NCBI GenBank assembly: GCA_036873135.1
Contig: JAPTYO010000007.1
Span: 56,654,383-56,718,382, forward strand
Source of the DNA: Clarkia xantiana subsp. parviflora
Taxonomy: Eukaryota; Streptophyta; Magnoliopsida; Myrtales; Onagraceae
Length of the DNA stretch: 64,000 bases
Reading direction: 5' to 3'
A program made the position numbers and the translations under genes. This document shows positions 10,403-23,020 of this stretch, one piece after another. Each line of letters opens with the position of its first letter. The first letter of the stretch is position 1. The notes under the pieces are model-generated. The model was not told the DNA's origin. It was given only the letters and a program-made list of their open reading frames with translations, and did not search any database.

Positions 10403-12875
10403 TCATGTGTAAGCTTCCTCTCTTAATGATCATGTTACCATCTTTCGCGACCGTTATTGGGTCTCGAAGACCGAAGATGACTGGGAAGCATCTGTCCAGT
10501 TTGATTCGATTTCTGGGTTGTCACCCATGTCCGATTCTGAGTTGGAATTTTTGCTGGATACGGGGCTGGAACTTTCGTCCGAGCATGGGTCATGTCGGAG
10601 TCAGTTGAAGAGTCGGTGGGTCGTTCGGAGATTCGAGCGGACTCGGGATCGACGGGTGAGATCGAGCATATGGGTCGGAAGTATTCGGGAAATCTTCTTC
10701 GGGTGAAAGAGTATAACTCTTATACTGCTTTGGCGGGCTTAAGTGTTGTGGACGGGGCGGCATACCCCTTTGATAACTATCTAAAGCGTAAGATAGGGGA
10801 TGTCTCCGTACCACCTTCTGGGATGGCAGCATTGTATTCTGTTCAAGTGCGTAGTGGTTTATGCTTCCCTTATTGCCTAGATCTTATAGAGTCGTTTCAG
10901 TACTACGGGATATCTCCCCTTGATCTTGCTCTCAACGCCATTCGAGCTTGGGTTGGTTTTCGAGCGTTAAGTTGTCGTCAAGGTTAGGGTTATTCATTTG
11001 CTTTGTTCAGATGCTTCTACCGGATTCAGTATCATAAACTGACCGGGGTATTTGCCATGGTTGTTTTTCTACATTTTCTGGTCCGGATTCTGAAGAAAGG
11101 ATTGGGGTTGCAACGAACTCTAATTTCCGATATGTTCTTCCTATTGATCGGTCGAGTAGTTTGTGGAAGAACCACTAGTTCTTCGTTAAGGACTATCATG
11201 TTACTTGGCGCATTAACCAGTTTGCTATTATGGATGTCGTTCCTACTTTTTCCGAGTTTTCGTCGTCAGTTAGAACCACTATTGAGGCGATATATGTTGC
11301 TCACCGGGCTCGGTGCTATCAGACTGTACGCGCGTATTCCGACTCGGATCTTCGCAGGGCGGGCGTCTTAATAGCTCCTCCCTCGGTATGCTACTGATTT
11401 TTTTTTCATTTTGTTTTCTTTCTCTCCTTGTAGGTTTTTTTACTGACAAAACCCCACGGTCTCAGGTGGGTAATTATGCGCGTGTTGATGCCTTGGCGGC
11501 AAAGAGGAAGGTGTCGCCGATTGTCGCTCTTAGGGAGCAAAAATTAGCTAAGTCCTCAAAATGATCCAAGGCTTCAGGTACGTAAGCACATGTAGTTTTT
11601 ATCATTTTCATGCACTTCTTTTCACAATTTTTCTCATATTATTTTTCTTGTTTTTTCAGGACAAGCCGTCGGGTTGGACAAAGGTTTGGTTGCGCCTAGG
11701 TCGAAAAAATCTAACCCCGAGAGCGGAGCCTCGAAGGATCCTTCCAGGCGGAAGAGGAAGGATGCTCCCCTAGATGACCCTCTACTGACTCCTTCTTGTC
11801 ATAAAGAGAAGGATGTCGTTCCTCCATTCCCTATGATTGACAAAGGCAAGGGTCCTACATTGGACGAGGAGATTGAATTTGGTGCGATGACTTGTCGGAC
11901 GCTTAAGTTGCCGACTCGGGGATGAACCTCGAATGTATATTATTATTCTTCTTTTATCATCGTTCATGTCATACAATATTCATGTATTGATATATAGGGC
12001 GTTAACGGTTCCCTGTGCTATCTCGGGAGGACTTGGTCCGTCCTCTCGGAGGTTATGTCGTAGGCTCCGTCTGGGTGCCTTTCGCCTCCACTGGAAGCTA
12101 CCACTTTGATCGCTGGTCTACGTTGGGGACTCCGGAGGTTGGCTTACGCGTGTTGAACGAGCTTGTGCCCCTGGTTGATCGCAGGGTTGCGCCTAAAACC
12201 TGTCCGGCAGAGTACTGCTTCGTTCGTGAGGCGTTGTCTTGATATGCCCCCATAAGTTTATCTTATTTTCCTCTTCCTTGTGTACTATTTTCATTACTTA
12301 ACTCATGTTTCTGGTGTTTAGGTGGTCACCAACATGGTTAACATGTCCTCCTTTGTAGTCAAGCTAACCGAGAAGGTTGATCTTCAACATTTTCTTGAAG
12401 GAGAAGGTTGCTACCTTCGATTCATCTATGTTGGTTTCTCAAGTTCGCATTGCCACCCTCGAAGCCGAAGTCTCTCGAGTTCGTAAGGAGAAGGAAGATG
12501 AAGCTATATCAACGAGGGACCACTTAGTTTTGGCCATTGTGAAGGCTAGTGACGAGGCGACGCTTCGTAAGTTGACAGACTATAAGGCATCTCCTGAGTT
12601 TGAGAAGGATGCACAGGAAAAGTGCAGCAGTATGATTTTTTTATTATGGCGAGGCGCTTGCGGTGAAGATATACTCCATCGATCATTTATTTGATCATAG
12701 TGAGCTTGGGGACTTTGCGAGCTTTGCTTCTGCCCATGTGAAAATGCTATTTTGTGAGGACGCTTGCTCCCGAAGCGAAGAGAAATCTAGTTCTTCTCCG
12801 ACTTCTTATGGTGATACTGCAGATGCCACACCTTCGGCTCATGATGGCGGTGATGACCCCATCAACTCCGTTTGA
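10403..12875 (+). pseudogene. Z additional ORF (antisense to the element), broken, with introns
   Basis: The best part is 10592-10987, open for 131 codons, with a PPSGMAALYSVQV...SGLCFPYCLDL segment and a SPLDLALNAIRAWVGF segment. That spacing (G-x-R/C-x-P ... SP-x2-L-x2-NA-x-R-x-W-x-GF) is the signature of the plant 'putative gypsy-type transposon' domain (Transposase_28-like), the extra protein of Tat-type elements. An N-terminal piece around 10417-10590 is in another frame. Downstream pieces are separated by intron-like GT-TTTTTCAG spacers (11385-11434, 11577-11660, 12243-12321). They include a K/R-rich LTPSCHKEKD segment (11700-11925) shared with E, and a coiled-coil-like stretch (12400-12600). 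The last frame ends in an S/T/D-rich tail at 12875. Frame changes and stops make it dead. No catalytic function is known. Confidence 0.65.
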
Positions 12876-13390
12876 CTAGCGGATCCATCTATCATGTTTG
12901 TAGATAGTCGCTTCTTTTATCCTTATGTCTTTATGTTACGTTGTTAGAAACACTTGTAATAGGACTTGAGCATATATGACGTCCTTATACATTTTGCATT
13001 AAACCCTTACAAAACATATATAGACATCATAGTTATATAAATATGAGTACTGTTTCATACCTTTGTTTTCATGCTTGCACTATTGCTTTTGATTATGCTT
13101 GCTTGATTGTACATCTTTCCACGGCTTGTCATATCCTCTTTTTCTATTCGAGGTCATTGTCATGTTTGTCATGTCGGTTGTTTTCCGGTCGTAGCTTGAT
13201 TGTGCGTGTTTCCACGACTTGTCATACCATTTTTTTTCTATTCGAGGTCATCGTCATATTTGTCATGCCGGTTGTTTTCCGGCCATAACATTGATTTCAT
13301 TCGTCATTCAATAGTATCCGAGCGCTATGCATGTTTGTTCCTCTCTTGGTTATTACCAAGGCATGACTTGATGCAAGAGTGTTCGTCATG
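12876..13390. other. Z internal spacer
   Basis: T-rich sequence after the additional-ORF remnant. It includes a ~75-bp duplication around TTTCCACG(G/A)CTTGTCATA and CATGTCGGTTGTTTTCCGG (13117-13190 and 13207-13285). No gene seen. Confidence 0.55.
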
Positions 13391-13399
13391 AATTTTGAC

Positions 13400-14060
13400 A
13401 TTCAGCCGCTATTCGATGCCTGGACGTAGCGTTATGGCAAGACACTACTTGCAATAGGTTGATACGTTTTGTAACCGCTTATCTGATGCCTCGAGATAGC
13501 GTTATTGGCAAGACGCTACTTGCTAATTTGGCGCGTTTTAACCACTTACCTGATGCCTCAAGGTAGTGTTATTGAAAGACGTGACTTGCATAATTTGGTA
13601 AATTTTAAAGTCATTTACTCGATGCCTCGATATAGCATTTTGGCAAGACGCGACTTGCAATATGCGCATTACCACTTTCTTAATAATTCAAGATAGCGTT
13701 GTGGATAGACATGACTTGCTTGATTTGGTACATTTTACAGCCGCTTAGCATGACGCAACTTGCAAAAGTTATGCCGTTATGGCAAGACGTTACTCGCTAG
13801 TTTTGGTACGTTTTACAACTACTTACTCGATGCCTCGAGATAGCGTTTTGGCAAGGGGCACTTGCAAATGCATTTTTCTGCCGCTTGTTTTCCAAGATAT
13901 GACGTTGGTGCCAGAGCTACTTGCAATTTTTTATTTCTTTTTTCATTATATGACCATTACTTGGCTTTTTGGAAGTAAGGTCGCAACATGGTCGGCTTTG
14001 CTGCTGTGCATTAACCGTTCGCTTGATATTCTCAAAGTAAATTATCGCAAGACGCGACTT
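13400..14060. repeat. Tandem array, ~65-70-bp unit, 7-9 diverged copies
   Basis: Units read GATGCCTCGAGATAGCGTT, then GGCAAGACGC-ACTTGCAA and TTTGGTACGTTTTA-CCGCTTA. Clear starts are near 13414, 13483, 13549, 13620 and 13828. Later copies are degraded. By position (after the additional ORF, before the expected pol) it matches the two arrays of D at 43.9-44.4 kb. Confidence 0.8.
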
Positions 14061-14171
14061 TCAAGGTTTGGTGTGTTTTGGGCGTGTAGGCCAGAGTTCG
14101 CAATGCGACTTACCTCTTCAGCGGCCTAGTCAGGGGTCGGTGCGATATGACTATCCGTGGTAGGTCATTGT
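14061..14171. other. Z internal edge next to copia A
   Basis: Short stretch with no gene. Z's sequence stops here at the TG of a copia LTR. The rest of Z (pol, gag, right LTR) would lie beyond the window because copia A, and everything nested in it, is not closed here. Confidence 0.4.
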
Positions 14172-14767
14172 TGTAAGCATATGGTGATGGGCGCCGTAAA
14201 TGGAAGCCCATTATATGTATATGTTACCTAAGACAATTTGGTAAATGTCACATTAGGACATTAGGCCAGACCCAAATCCCAATTGACATTAGTAGCCCAA
14301 AATTGGGCCTCCCTCTACATGTGGCCGACCGAATTTAATAGTTAGGGTAAAATGGACTTTTGTCCACTTTACTCCTCCTATATATATGGGGTGTTAGGGG
14401 TTTTATTAGGTTAATCCTTAATTCCTCCTTAGAGTGTTTTAGAGAGAGAAACCCTCCTCCATAACATCCCAAGTTCGGCCGAACCTCACTTCACCAAGGG
14501 TGTGCCAGTTTGCCTTCGAGCAAACACTCCGGAGATTCATCCCTGTAAAGAATCGATCTGAGGCTTTGCTGTGGAGAATATACCGCGTACGGCTTCCTTA
14601 ACAGGAACCTCTACGGGTGCCGACCAGAGGACCGTGAACTCCATGCTGCAGGATCTTGGGAGTACAGATTACGTCTGAGGTATGTGCGAATCTTCCTCTG
14701 TGTAATATCGATCACTAGCATGTACCATGTTATAGTATCCGTAGTGATTACTCCCCGTAATCTAACA
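14172..14767 (+). mobile_element. Copia A 5' LTR (596 bp)
   Basis: Starts TGTAAGCATATGGTGATGG, ends GTAATCTAACA and is followed at once by a copia primer site. It is clearly homologous to the LTRs at 16472 and 18210: same GCCGTAA, TACCTAAG, GATCGATCT-AGGC and CCCCGTAATC blocks. A TATATATATGGGG box is at 14381-14391. No matching 3' LTR is present in the window. Confidence 0.85.
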
Positions 14768-14768
14768 G

Positions 14769-14780
14769 TGGTATCAGAGC
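14769..14780 (+). promoter_or_regulatory. Copia A primer binding site
   Basis: TGGTATCAGAGC one base after the LTR. This is the usual plant copia primer site, complementary to the initiator methionine tRNA 3' end. Confidence 0.9.
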
Positions 14781-16471
14781 CAGGTAAGGAGTTCATAATT
14801 ATGATAAATTGATATTCTTGAAAGTTTTTAAAATTTTGACCGAAAATTTTAAGATAAGAAAATTAAATTTTTTGAATTTTATGATGTTAAGTGGTCCGAA
14901 ACTTTCATGATGTTCTTAGGAAAATTGATTTTCATGATCTTCAAGAAAAACATGTTTTTTTTAATAATTTTTTTTTATCAAAATCGAACATTGGATTGTA
15001 GATCTTATTAAAATTTGATCTTGAAATTTGACCACTTGTTTCTAATTTGGTGTTTGTGTCGAAACCCTAAGTAAATTACAAGGTAAATTTTTTAATTTCT
15101 TAGGCCCCAAGAAAGTTTATTTCGGCCGAACCACATTAAAATATTGTTTAGCATATTTTAATTTTTATTCTAGGTAACAATATATATATAATTGGAAACA
15201 CAAGGATAGATTCACATTAATATATAGAATTATATATATAACTGTCAATATATCTAAATATTTAATAGGGTTAAATATATTATTGATAGATTTAGTTACC
15301 TAAAAGATTAAGAAAATATATTGTCAGTATATATGTTTCCCTATTTAAGATATTGAAAATAAATATATATATGTGTGGGTTCCGAAATTTTATATATACA
15401 TGTATATATTGTTGATTGATTTTGTCTTAAAGATAGAATTTTGGCAATAAATATGTATATATTTAATGTTGGCCGAAAATTATATATATATATATGTGCA
15501 ATATTGGAAATTATTTTATATAATTAATGTTACTTGATGGCTAAGTTAAATTTTTTTTGTGGACTTGAAAACCCTACTTAGCCCACAAGTAAACATTTCG
15601 GCCCAAACCTTTTTTATTTGATCATTGGACCGGTCCAATATGTAAAACCGGGACGCATTGAATCGAACCGGGTTTTCTTAATCGGTTCGACCTAGTGGGG
15701 TCGGGTCGGACCGGGGTAACTAAGTGAATCTAACCGAACTGGTTAGAGTGTTGAACCAAACCGAACCCTATTTTATTGGACCGGTTCGAACCGAACCAGA
15801 TTTTGAAAATAAAAACGGATCGAACCAAACCGGTTTTTACTGAACCGGACCCGAATCGGATTTTTCTGGACCGAACCGAACCAAACCAGACCGAAATTGA
15901 CTGAACCGAACCGAATTTTCAAAACCGAATTCAATTCAATTAAAATAGGGTGGTCAAGTTTTAAAATCCAAATGTTTTGAACCTCTAACAGCCTACACAG
16001 TGCTCAAAAGGTTTATTATTTTACATAACGATTAAACCTTAATGCCTTGTTTTGATTATGGGGACGGATCTCGGAGATACATGATTTTGGGACTGGATTA
16101 ATTAGTGGGCTGAATTGAAATTGTTTATTATTCAATATATATTTACACATGATTAGAACTGTCGTCTTGACTGAGTCAAGCTAGCTGGATAATGTATTTT
16201 GGGGGCGAAGCCCTGGTTAAATATATGGTATGCGCACTAGGATAGACATGCTCTGATGGTTGAAATTGCCTAAGAATCATGTCTAGAAAGATGCATAATT
16301 GAATATAAGCATGAATTGAAAATCAGCCACTAATAATTAAATATTTTTAAAATCGAAAACCAGTTGCCAAATATGTATGATTGATATGGAAGTTGCATGT
16401 TTGACACGTATGTTAGAGTATTGAGGATGTAGCCGCATTTGATAATTTACTTGGAAGTAATGAGTTACTCG
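14781..16471 (+). mobile_element. Copia A leader, interrupted by B
   Basis: Long non-coding leader: TA-rich stretch with many ATATATA words (15170-15520), then an ACCGAACC-rich tract (15640-15940), then unique-looking sequence ending ATTTACTTGGAAGTAATGAG. It aligns in order with the leaders of B and C. It stops at the TG of LTR B before any gag appears. Confidence 0.8.
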
Positions 16472-17009
16472 TGTAAACATATAGTGATGGGCGCCGTAAA
16501 TGGAAGTCCATTATATGTATATGTTACCTAAGTTAATTGGGTAAATGTCACATTAGGGTATTGGGCCAGAACCAAATCCCAATTGACATGAAAGGCCCAA
16601 AATATGGGCCTCCCTTATACATGGCCAGCCGAAACATTAAAGTAGTGTAAAGTGGACTTTTGTCCACTTTACTCCTCCTATAAATACATAGTATTAGGGG
16701 ATTTTTAGGGTTAATCCTTCCTTGGAATGTTTTAGAGAGAAAAATCCTCATCCCCACACTAAGTTTCGGTCGAACCATATCAACACCAAGGGAATCCAAT
16801 TTACCTTCGAGCAAACACTCCGGAGATCTATCCCCTTGCCAATAATCGATCAGAGGCTTTGTTGTGGAGAATATACCACGTAGAGCTTCCTTCACAAGAA
16901 CCCCTACGGGTGCCGTAAAGGTATGTGTAAATCTTCTGCTGCGTAATTTCGATTACTAAGCATGTACCATAATTTAGTTTCCGTAGTGATTACTCCCCGT
17001 AATCTAATA
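16472..17009 (+). mobile_element. Copia B 5' LTR (538 bp)
   Basis: Starts TGTAAACATATAGTGATGG and ends GTAATCTAATA; the expected terminal CA is mutated to TA. It is followed by a primer site. It is close to LTR A in sequence but is itself a 5' LTR, because a leader and gag follow it. Confidence 0.85.
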
Positions 17010-17010
17010 G

Positions 17011-17022
17011 TGGTATCAGAGC
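17011..17022 (+). promoter_or_regulatory. Copia B primer binding site
   Basis: TGGTATCAGAGC one base after LTR B, as in A and C. Confidence 0.9.
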
Positions 17023-18209
17023 CTGTATTAGGAGTTCATGATTTTGATTAATTGGTGTTTGAAATTTTTATAATTTTGGACCGAAAATTTTAAAAGAGGA
17101 TTTTAAAATTTGAATTTTAGTGTTTATGTGTGGTTCGAAATTTTCATGATGTTCTTAGGAAATTTGATGTTCATGATCTTCAAGAAAATGATGTTATTTA
17201 TCAAAATCAAACATTGGATTGTAGATCTTATTAAAATTTGATCTTAAAATTTGACCACTTGTTCCCAAATTAGTGTTTGTGCCGAAACCCTAGGTGAATT
17301 ACAAGATAATTTTTTTTAATTTATTAGTCACCAAGGGATATAATTCGGCCGAAATATTGAGTAATATTGTTTACCATATTTTAATTTTTATTCTAGGTAA
17401 CAATATATCTATAATTGGGAACATTAGGATAGGTTCACATTAATATATAGAAATATATAACTATCAATATATATAAATATTTAAACAGGTTAAAGATATT
17501 ATTGTTAGATTTTAGTTACCTAAATGATTGAGAAAATATATTGTTAATATATGTTCCCCTATTTAAAATATTGACAATAAATAATATATATTTATAGATG
17601 TAATCCGAAATTTACATATATATATTGATGATTGATTTAATCTTAAAGATAGAATCTTAGCAATAAATATATATATGTTTATAAGGTCCGAAATTTATAT
17701 ATATATATTATTAAAAATTATTTTATATAGTTAATGTTACTTGGTGGCTAAGTTAAATATTTTTGGACTTTAAAACCCTACTTGGGCCACAAGTAAACAT
17801 TTCGCCCAACCTTTTAAATTTTAATTATTGGTCCGGTCTAATATGTCAAACCGGGACGAATTTAAATTGAACCAGGTTTTCTAAATCGGTTCGACCTAAT
17901 AGGGTCGGGTCGGACCTGGTAACTAAGTGGATCTAACCGAACCGATTTTGTGTGTTGAACCGAACCCTATTGTTATTGGACAGTTTCGGACCAAACCAGA
18001 TTTTAAAATTAAAACCGGACCGAACCCGAACCATATTTTTATTTTCGGACCGAACCAGACCCGAATTTTCTGAACCGAACCGGACCAAATCAGACTGAAA
18101 ATGACTGAACGGAACCGTATTTTTAAAACCGAATTCAAGTCAATTAAAATAGGGAGGTCAAGTTTTAAAATCCAAATGTTTTGAACCTTAATAGGCCTAA
18201 ACAGTGCTC
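17023..18209 (+). mobile_element. Copia B leader, first part
   Basis: Same block order as leader A: AT-rich with ATATATA words, then the ACCGAACC-rich tract (17830-18140), then TTGAACCTTAATAGGCCTAAACAGTGCTC where copia C is inserted. It resumes at 38303 with AAGGTTTGCTAACC, just as leader A continues after GTGCTC at 15999-16004. Confidence 0.85.
18205..18209. repeat. Target site duplication of C, left (TGCTC)
   Basis: TGCTC, repeated exactly at 38298-38302 after the right LTR of C. Confidence 0.95.
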
Positions 18210-18769
18210 TGTTAGCATATGGTGACGTGGCGCCGTAATAGGAGCCCGTTAATTAAGGAAATTACCTAAGTTAATTAGGTAATTGTCAATCTGGGCTAAT
18301 TGGGCCAAATCCAATTAGTAATTGACAAGGGAGGCCCAAAATAGGCCTCCCTCATTTATACATGGTTCGGCTGAAACCCTAGTACCACATAGGGTGGAGT
18401 TGCCTTTTGGCAACTCCACCCAATACTATATATAGGGGTGACTCCTAAGGGTTTAAACACACAATTAAGAACAAGGATCTCCATTGAGACACTTGTCACC
18501 CTAGTCTAATATTTAGGCACCATCACATCATGTCCGAGGTTCCATCTCCGTTGAAGAATCGATCAGAGGTCTTGTTGTGGAGCTACATCGCGTGGGACTT
18601 CTTCTGACGAAGAACTTGCAAGTGGTTCCGGCCGGAGGATCAGAACTCCCTCCACATCGTTCTTGGGTAGGAAAGCTAAAAGGTATGTGTACTAATTCCG
18701 CTGCGTAGATTAGATATCTTGCTAGTACACGTTTAGCATTCCGTAGTATTATGTCCCCGTAATCCAACA
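18210..18769 (+). repeat. Copia C 5' LTR (560 bp)
   Basis: TGTTAGCATATGG...CCCCGTAATCCAACA. It has a TATATATAGGGG box at 18427-18438. It differs from the 3' LTR by scattered substitutions (about 5 per 100 by eye at the 5' end) and by a 64-bp block missing from the 3' copy. Confidence 0.95.
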
Positions 18770-18770
18770 G

Positions 18771-18782
18771 TGGTATCAGAGC
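18771..18782 (+). promoter_or_regulatory. Copia C primer binding site
   Basis: TGGTATCAGAGC one base after the LTR. Confidence 0.9.
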
Positions 18783-19500
18783 CTGGTTAGGAGTTCTTAA
18801 ATTTTTGATAAATTGATGTTCTTGATTTTATGAAAAATCCGAAATTTTCAAGTATATGAACACCATGAAGAAATCCGAAATTTTTAGCTATTTTTATGTG
18901 ATTGATCTTTAAAAACTTTAAATTTTCAAATTTTACATGTTTTTATAGATCATAGCTGAAAATTTGGGTTTGAATATAAGTTTGATGTTCATGATCTTCA
19001 AGAACACCATGAATTTTATCAAGAATACATTTTGGATTCATGATCAAGTTAGGGTTTGATCTTAAAATTTGACAACTTTTCCAACTTTGCATGTTTGTGC
19101 CGAAAACCCTAGGGGTATTTTAGGTAAATTTTTTAATTTTCTTTGTCATCAAGACTTTAAAAAAATCGGCACTAATATAAAAATATATAAGTTGCCATTT
19201 TTAAATTTTATTAATAGGTAACTATATATCTATAAGTTGGAAAATATGGATAGGTTTATATTATAATATTGTAAAAGATATTAACTATCAATATATATAG
19301 CTAAAAGATAGGGATAAAGATATATTGATAGGATTTAGTTACTTAAAAAGACTAAGAAGATATATTGTCTATATATGTTATCCCTAAATATATTTTTGAC
19401 AATATTTATATATATATATAGTGATTTGGCCGAATTTTTTATATATATATATATTATATATTGTTAATTGATTGACATCTTAGTGATAAAATCTTGACAA

Positions 19501-19543
<43 letters not shown>

Positions 19544-20876
19544 TAGCCGAATTATATATATATGTTAGCAATATTGAAAATTATTTTAAATAATTAATAT
19601 TTCTTGGTGGCTAAGTTAAGTTTTTAGTGGACTTTAAAACCCTACTTAGCCCACGAGACATATTTCGGCCGAACCAGAACGAATAAAACCAATCCGGGTT
19701 TTCTTAATCGGGTCGACCTAGTCGGGTCGGGTCGGACCGTAGTAACTAAATTAAACCTAACCTAACCGGTTTTGAGTGATAAACCGAACCACTATCTTAT
19801 TTTATTGAACCGTTTCGGACCAAACCGGAATTTTTAAAATCAGACCGAATTGAACCGGATTTTAAAATTTGGACCAAACCATTTTAAAATTTTCAGAAAA
19901 TTTTAAATTGTTCAATAAATTAGGATGTCAAATTTTAAATCCAAAATGTTTTCGAACTTTAAAATTAACCTAAACAGTGCTCTTTGGGTTTGTGTTTTAA
20001 TACACGGTTTCAATTAAAACCCTAATGTCTGGTTTCGATTATGGGTATGGATCTCGGACATGCATGTTTTTGGACTGGATTAAATTAGTGGGCTGATTTG
20101 CAATTGTTTACTTTCTACATCATATATTTTGATATAATTAGAATTGTTGTCTTGACTTTGTCAAGCTAGCTGGATATTATATTGCAAGCATTGAACTCTG
20201 GGATTTAAATATATGGTTTGCGCAATAGGATAGACATGATATGCTGATTGAAAGTGCCTAGAATCCATGTCTAGAAATTCGCATGATTGATTGTAAGCAT
20301 GAATTGCAAAACAGCCCCTAATATTTTCAAAGGGTTTTATAAAATCGAAAATTCCAGTCGCCAATTATGCATGATGTGTGCGGATGTTGCATGTTTTGAC
20401 GCGTATGCTAGGATGTTCATGATAGAACGCACGTGATAATTTACTTTACGTAGAATTATATGCTAGGAACATTAGACGCATGACGCGTAATCATGTAGTG
20501 TTCGATATTTATGGCATGGTATGATGATTTGCTAGATGTAGTATAATTATAAATATGCATGCGTAAATTATCGGATAATTTTACAAAATCATAAAGGCCT
20601 TGGGAAAGCCAAGATCGGGTATGCTTATTTGAAAATTCCCGTTCCGGTAATTTGCAATAAAATAACCGTTTTCAAAAGACCGATCTATTAGATTGAAAAC
20701 GACAATAGTGTGAATTCTTTCACGACACCCCCTTCCTCGGTTTACTGAAGGTTGGTTTGGTTTAGTGACTGAAGAATCACTATTCATCGTATTCTATCAT
20801 AATAGATAATCCGATGTTTGCAATTCTGTCAAAATGTTGTTCTCTTCCTAACTTTACATGATTGTCATCATAATAG
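18783..20876 (+). mobile_element. Copia C leader
   Basis: Long AT-rich leader with the same order of blocks as A and B. It includes a shorter ACCGAACC-rich tract (19670-19890), a (TA)n run at 19506-19535, and later the GATTATGGG-ATGGATCTCGGA, AGTCAAGCTAGCTGGATAT and GGGAAAGCCAAGATCGGGTATGC blocks shared with B at 38.3-39.0 kb. There is no protein-coding frame. A two-kilobase non-coding leader is unusually long for copia. Confidence 0.8.
19506..19535. repeat. (TA)n microsatellite
   Basis: About 15 uninterrupted TA units within leader C, the longest of several TA runs in these leaders. Confidence 0.9.
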
Positions 20877-20898
20877 TTCTAAGTGGCTCGATCGGATC
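20877..20898 (+). pseudogene. Copia C gag start, cut by E
   Basis: CTAAGTGGCTCGATCGGATC aligns with the gag start of B (CATGGCTGGGTCAGATCG at 39186). Gag continues after E at 29863. The B methionine codon ATG reads AAG here, so the copy had lost its start. Confidence 0.6.
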
Positions 20899-21584
20899 TG
20901 TTATGTCAGCTTCCACTTGGGCAGCTTCGGGCTTTTTCCTTCACGAACAGGCTTCTTTCTTCGCGATCGGGCTCGAGATGTATTTATAAGGACGGGAACA
21001 CCGCGATCCGTATAACACAATCACCGAACTAATCTCCCAATCCTCGACCTTGAACTCCTGATCTTCGAGTCCTGCACGAGGGGCAGTAACCAGCGTGGGA
21101 GGGGGGAATGATGGTTGGGCCCACTCTGACGCTCAAGTTAGAAATTCTAGAGAGAGAAAGCCTTAGAGAGAAGTCAGAGCAGTCCAAGTCCAAAAGTGAG
21201 GGAGTTGTCTAAAATGAGAGAACTAGGCCCCTATTTATAGGGAACCTAAGGATCATGCTCAGTTTTGAATGGCTTGATGTCGGTATGTAGGAATACGTAT
21301 ACCGTCATCAAGGTGGACTATGCGTGCACCGACTTCTCGCAATCGGCAAAAATAATCGGGATGAGCGCGGAGAAAAACGGTAATCCGGACCTACCCGGAT
21401 TGCCTTGGGCAATCCGGACCTCCGGATCGCCTTAGGGCAATCCGGAAGTCTTTCGGCCCGGGGATTGCGCGTATCCCGGACCGTTTTAGACTTGGGTGTC
21501 TGCGAAAGGGTTTTTGACGGGTTTTGGGATATTTTATGAGGCCCGAAATGTAAATACGAACCCGAATTGGACAGATATCTAACA
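20899..21584 (-). repeat. E 3' LTR (686 bp, left)
   Basis: Ends match the right LTR. A TATTTATA (TATAAATA on minus) lies at 21232-21239. It carries a ~27-bp extra piece around 21390-21416, a local duplication of the GGACCT-CCGGAT...GGCAATCC word, absent from the right copy. Confidence 0.93.
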
Positions 21585-21602
21585 CTTGCCCCCGAGTCAA
21601 GT
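21585..21602 (-). promoter_or_regulatory. E polypurine tract
   Basis: Plus strand CTTGCCCCCGAGTCAAGT; on the minus strand a G-rich purine run directly before the 3' LTR. Confidence 0.75.
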
Positions 21603-23020
21603 AGTGGTTCAAAACCCGTGCTTGACTCTTTTCATAGATAAGATATTCGTCCAAGTTAGGTTCGGTACTGACCTCAGGGGTGGCCTGTTTGTCAATTCGA
21701 ATGTTGAGATCATAAATTGGACCAACTTTTAATTTTCCGCCGTACGTACATAATCTATTTACAAGGTTAGCGTAACGGACAATATGCGTACAACGACATG
21801 CAACTATATTCACAATAACATATAATGAATGAAATACTTGAAATAATAAAGAAACATGCAACGTAATAATATCATGGTACATGATGTAAACATATAACAC
21901 GTTGTCAACATGAAGATGACGATATAGAAAATGGATGACGTAATCATGCAATAAGCAAAACACTTAGAATAATATGAAATTGAAAAGCAAGCTTGTCAAC
22001 ATTGAGCATGATGTAAACATAGTAAATGATGCAAGCATGTAGTATGATGCAAACATGAAGTATGGTGTAAACGTGACACATGATATAAACATGAGATTCA
22101 TACTTAGAAAATAATCATGTAACGATCATGAATAAGAATTGTGCATAATAAATTCTATGTACGTAATGTGTAATAATAATTACGTGTGGTGTGTCATGAA
22201 GCATTGTGTAGTATGTATGCAATATGAACATAGAAGAGATGCAAAGATGCTTGTAAAGGTTGCTAAGGACTTATATGAAAATACAGGAAAGTTTAATCCT
22301 TAGCACATGGTGTAGGCACTATTAATGAAAATTAGGAGAGAGAATACTCATTATCTTACATCCTTCATAGATAAATCTCCAAGAAGCTCTCTATTCTTGA
22401 TGAAGATGAAACTTTTGAGATCATAGATTTGGAGTAGACACACCATAGTTGATATCAATTGGATTCCGGTGTGGCACGTATCAATTCGGACTCGCTTCGT
22501 GTTGGTGAGTTCAATTCCGTACATGGTTGGACCTTTCGTAACTTCGTTTGGCCTTGATTTAGTCTTGAAATCACCATGTACCTAGCTTACCTTAACATGC
22601 ATACAAGGTGTTTGATAAAATGCATTAGAATACTTTGCCCTCAATCGGCCAAAATTTTTCTAAGTGCTTAAAATTTTAGAAAAGTGCAAATGAATCGTTA
22701 TACTTCCCTTATACATAGTTTTCGTTGCCGACATGTTGTTCCATGCCTTAGCCGTTGTTTTAGCATGCTCGATATTGATGATCGGTAGTTGTACGTAAAT
22801 GGCCGTCAATGGTTGTATGTTGGTAATGATAGCTTAGGCAGTGTACGTTGAGCATCATGTATAGACTGTCGGTCATTGTCTGCAAACATGCTAAAACACT
22901 TAGAAAAGTTTTAACAATATCTAATGCTTGTTACCATAGATGTCGTCGTATGAACTTTGTCGATAAGCGTCATAGGAATGCTTAGGAGGCATTGTGTAGA
23001 AGTTGATAATAGCTACTTGA
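21603..23020 (-). other. E 3' non-coding region
   Basis: No coding frame. Contains loose repeats of ATGATGTAAACATG / GATGCAAACATGAAGTATG words at 22000-22100 and CTTAGAAAA-TTTT words that foreshadow the array to the right. Confidence 0.6.

Noticed and set aside
14172..17009. A and B LTRs taken as the two ends of one short element
   Set aside because: No matching 5-bp duplication flanks them (ATTGT against GTGGT), there is no purine tract before 16472, and a primer site follows the second LTR. It is therefore a separate 5' LTR.
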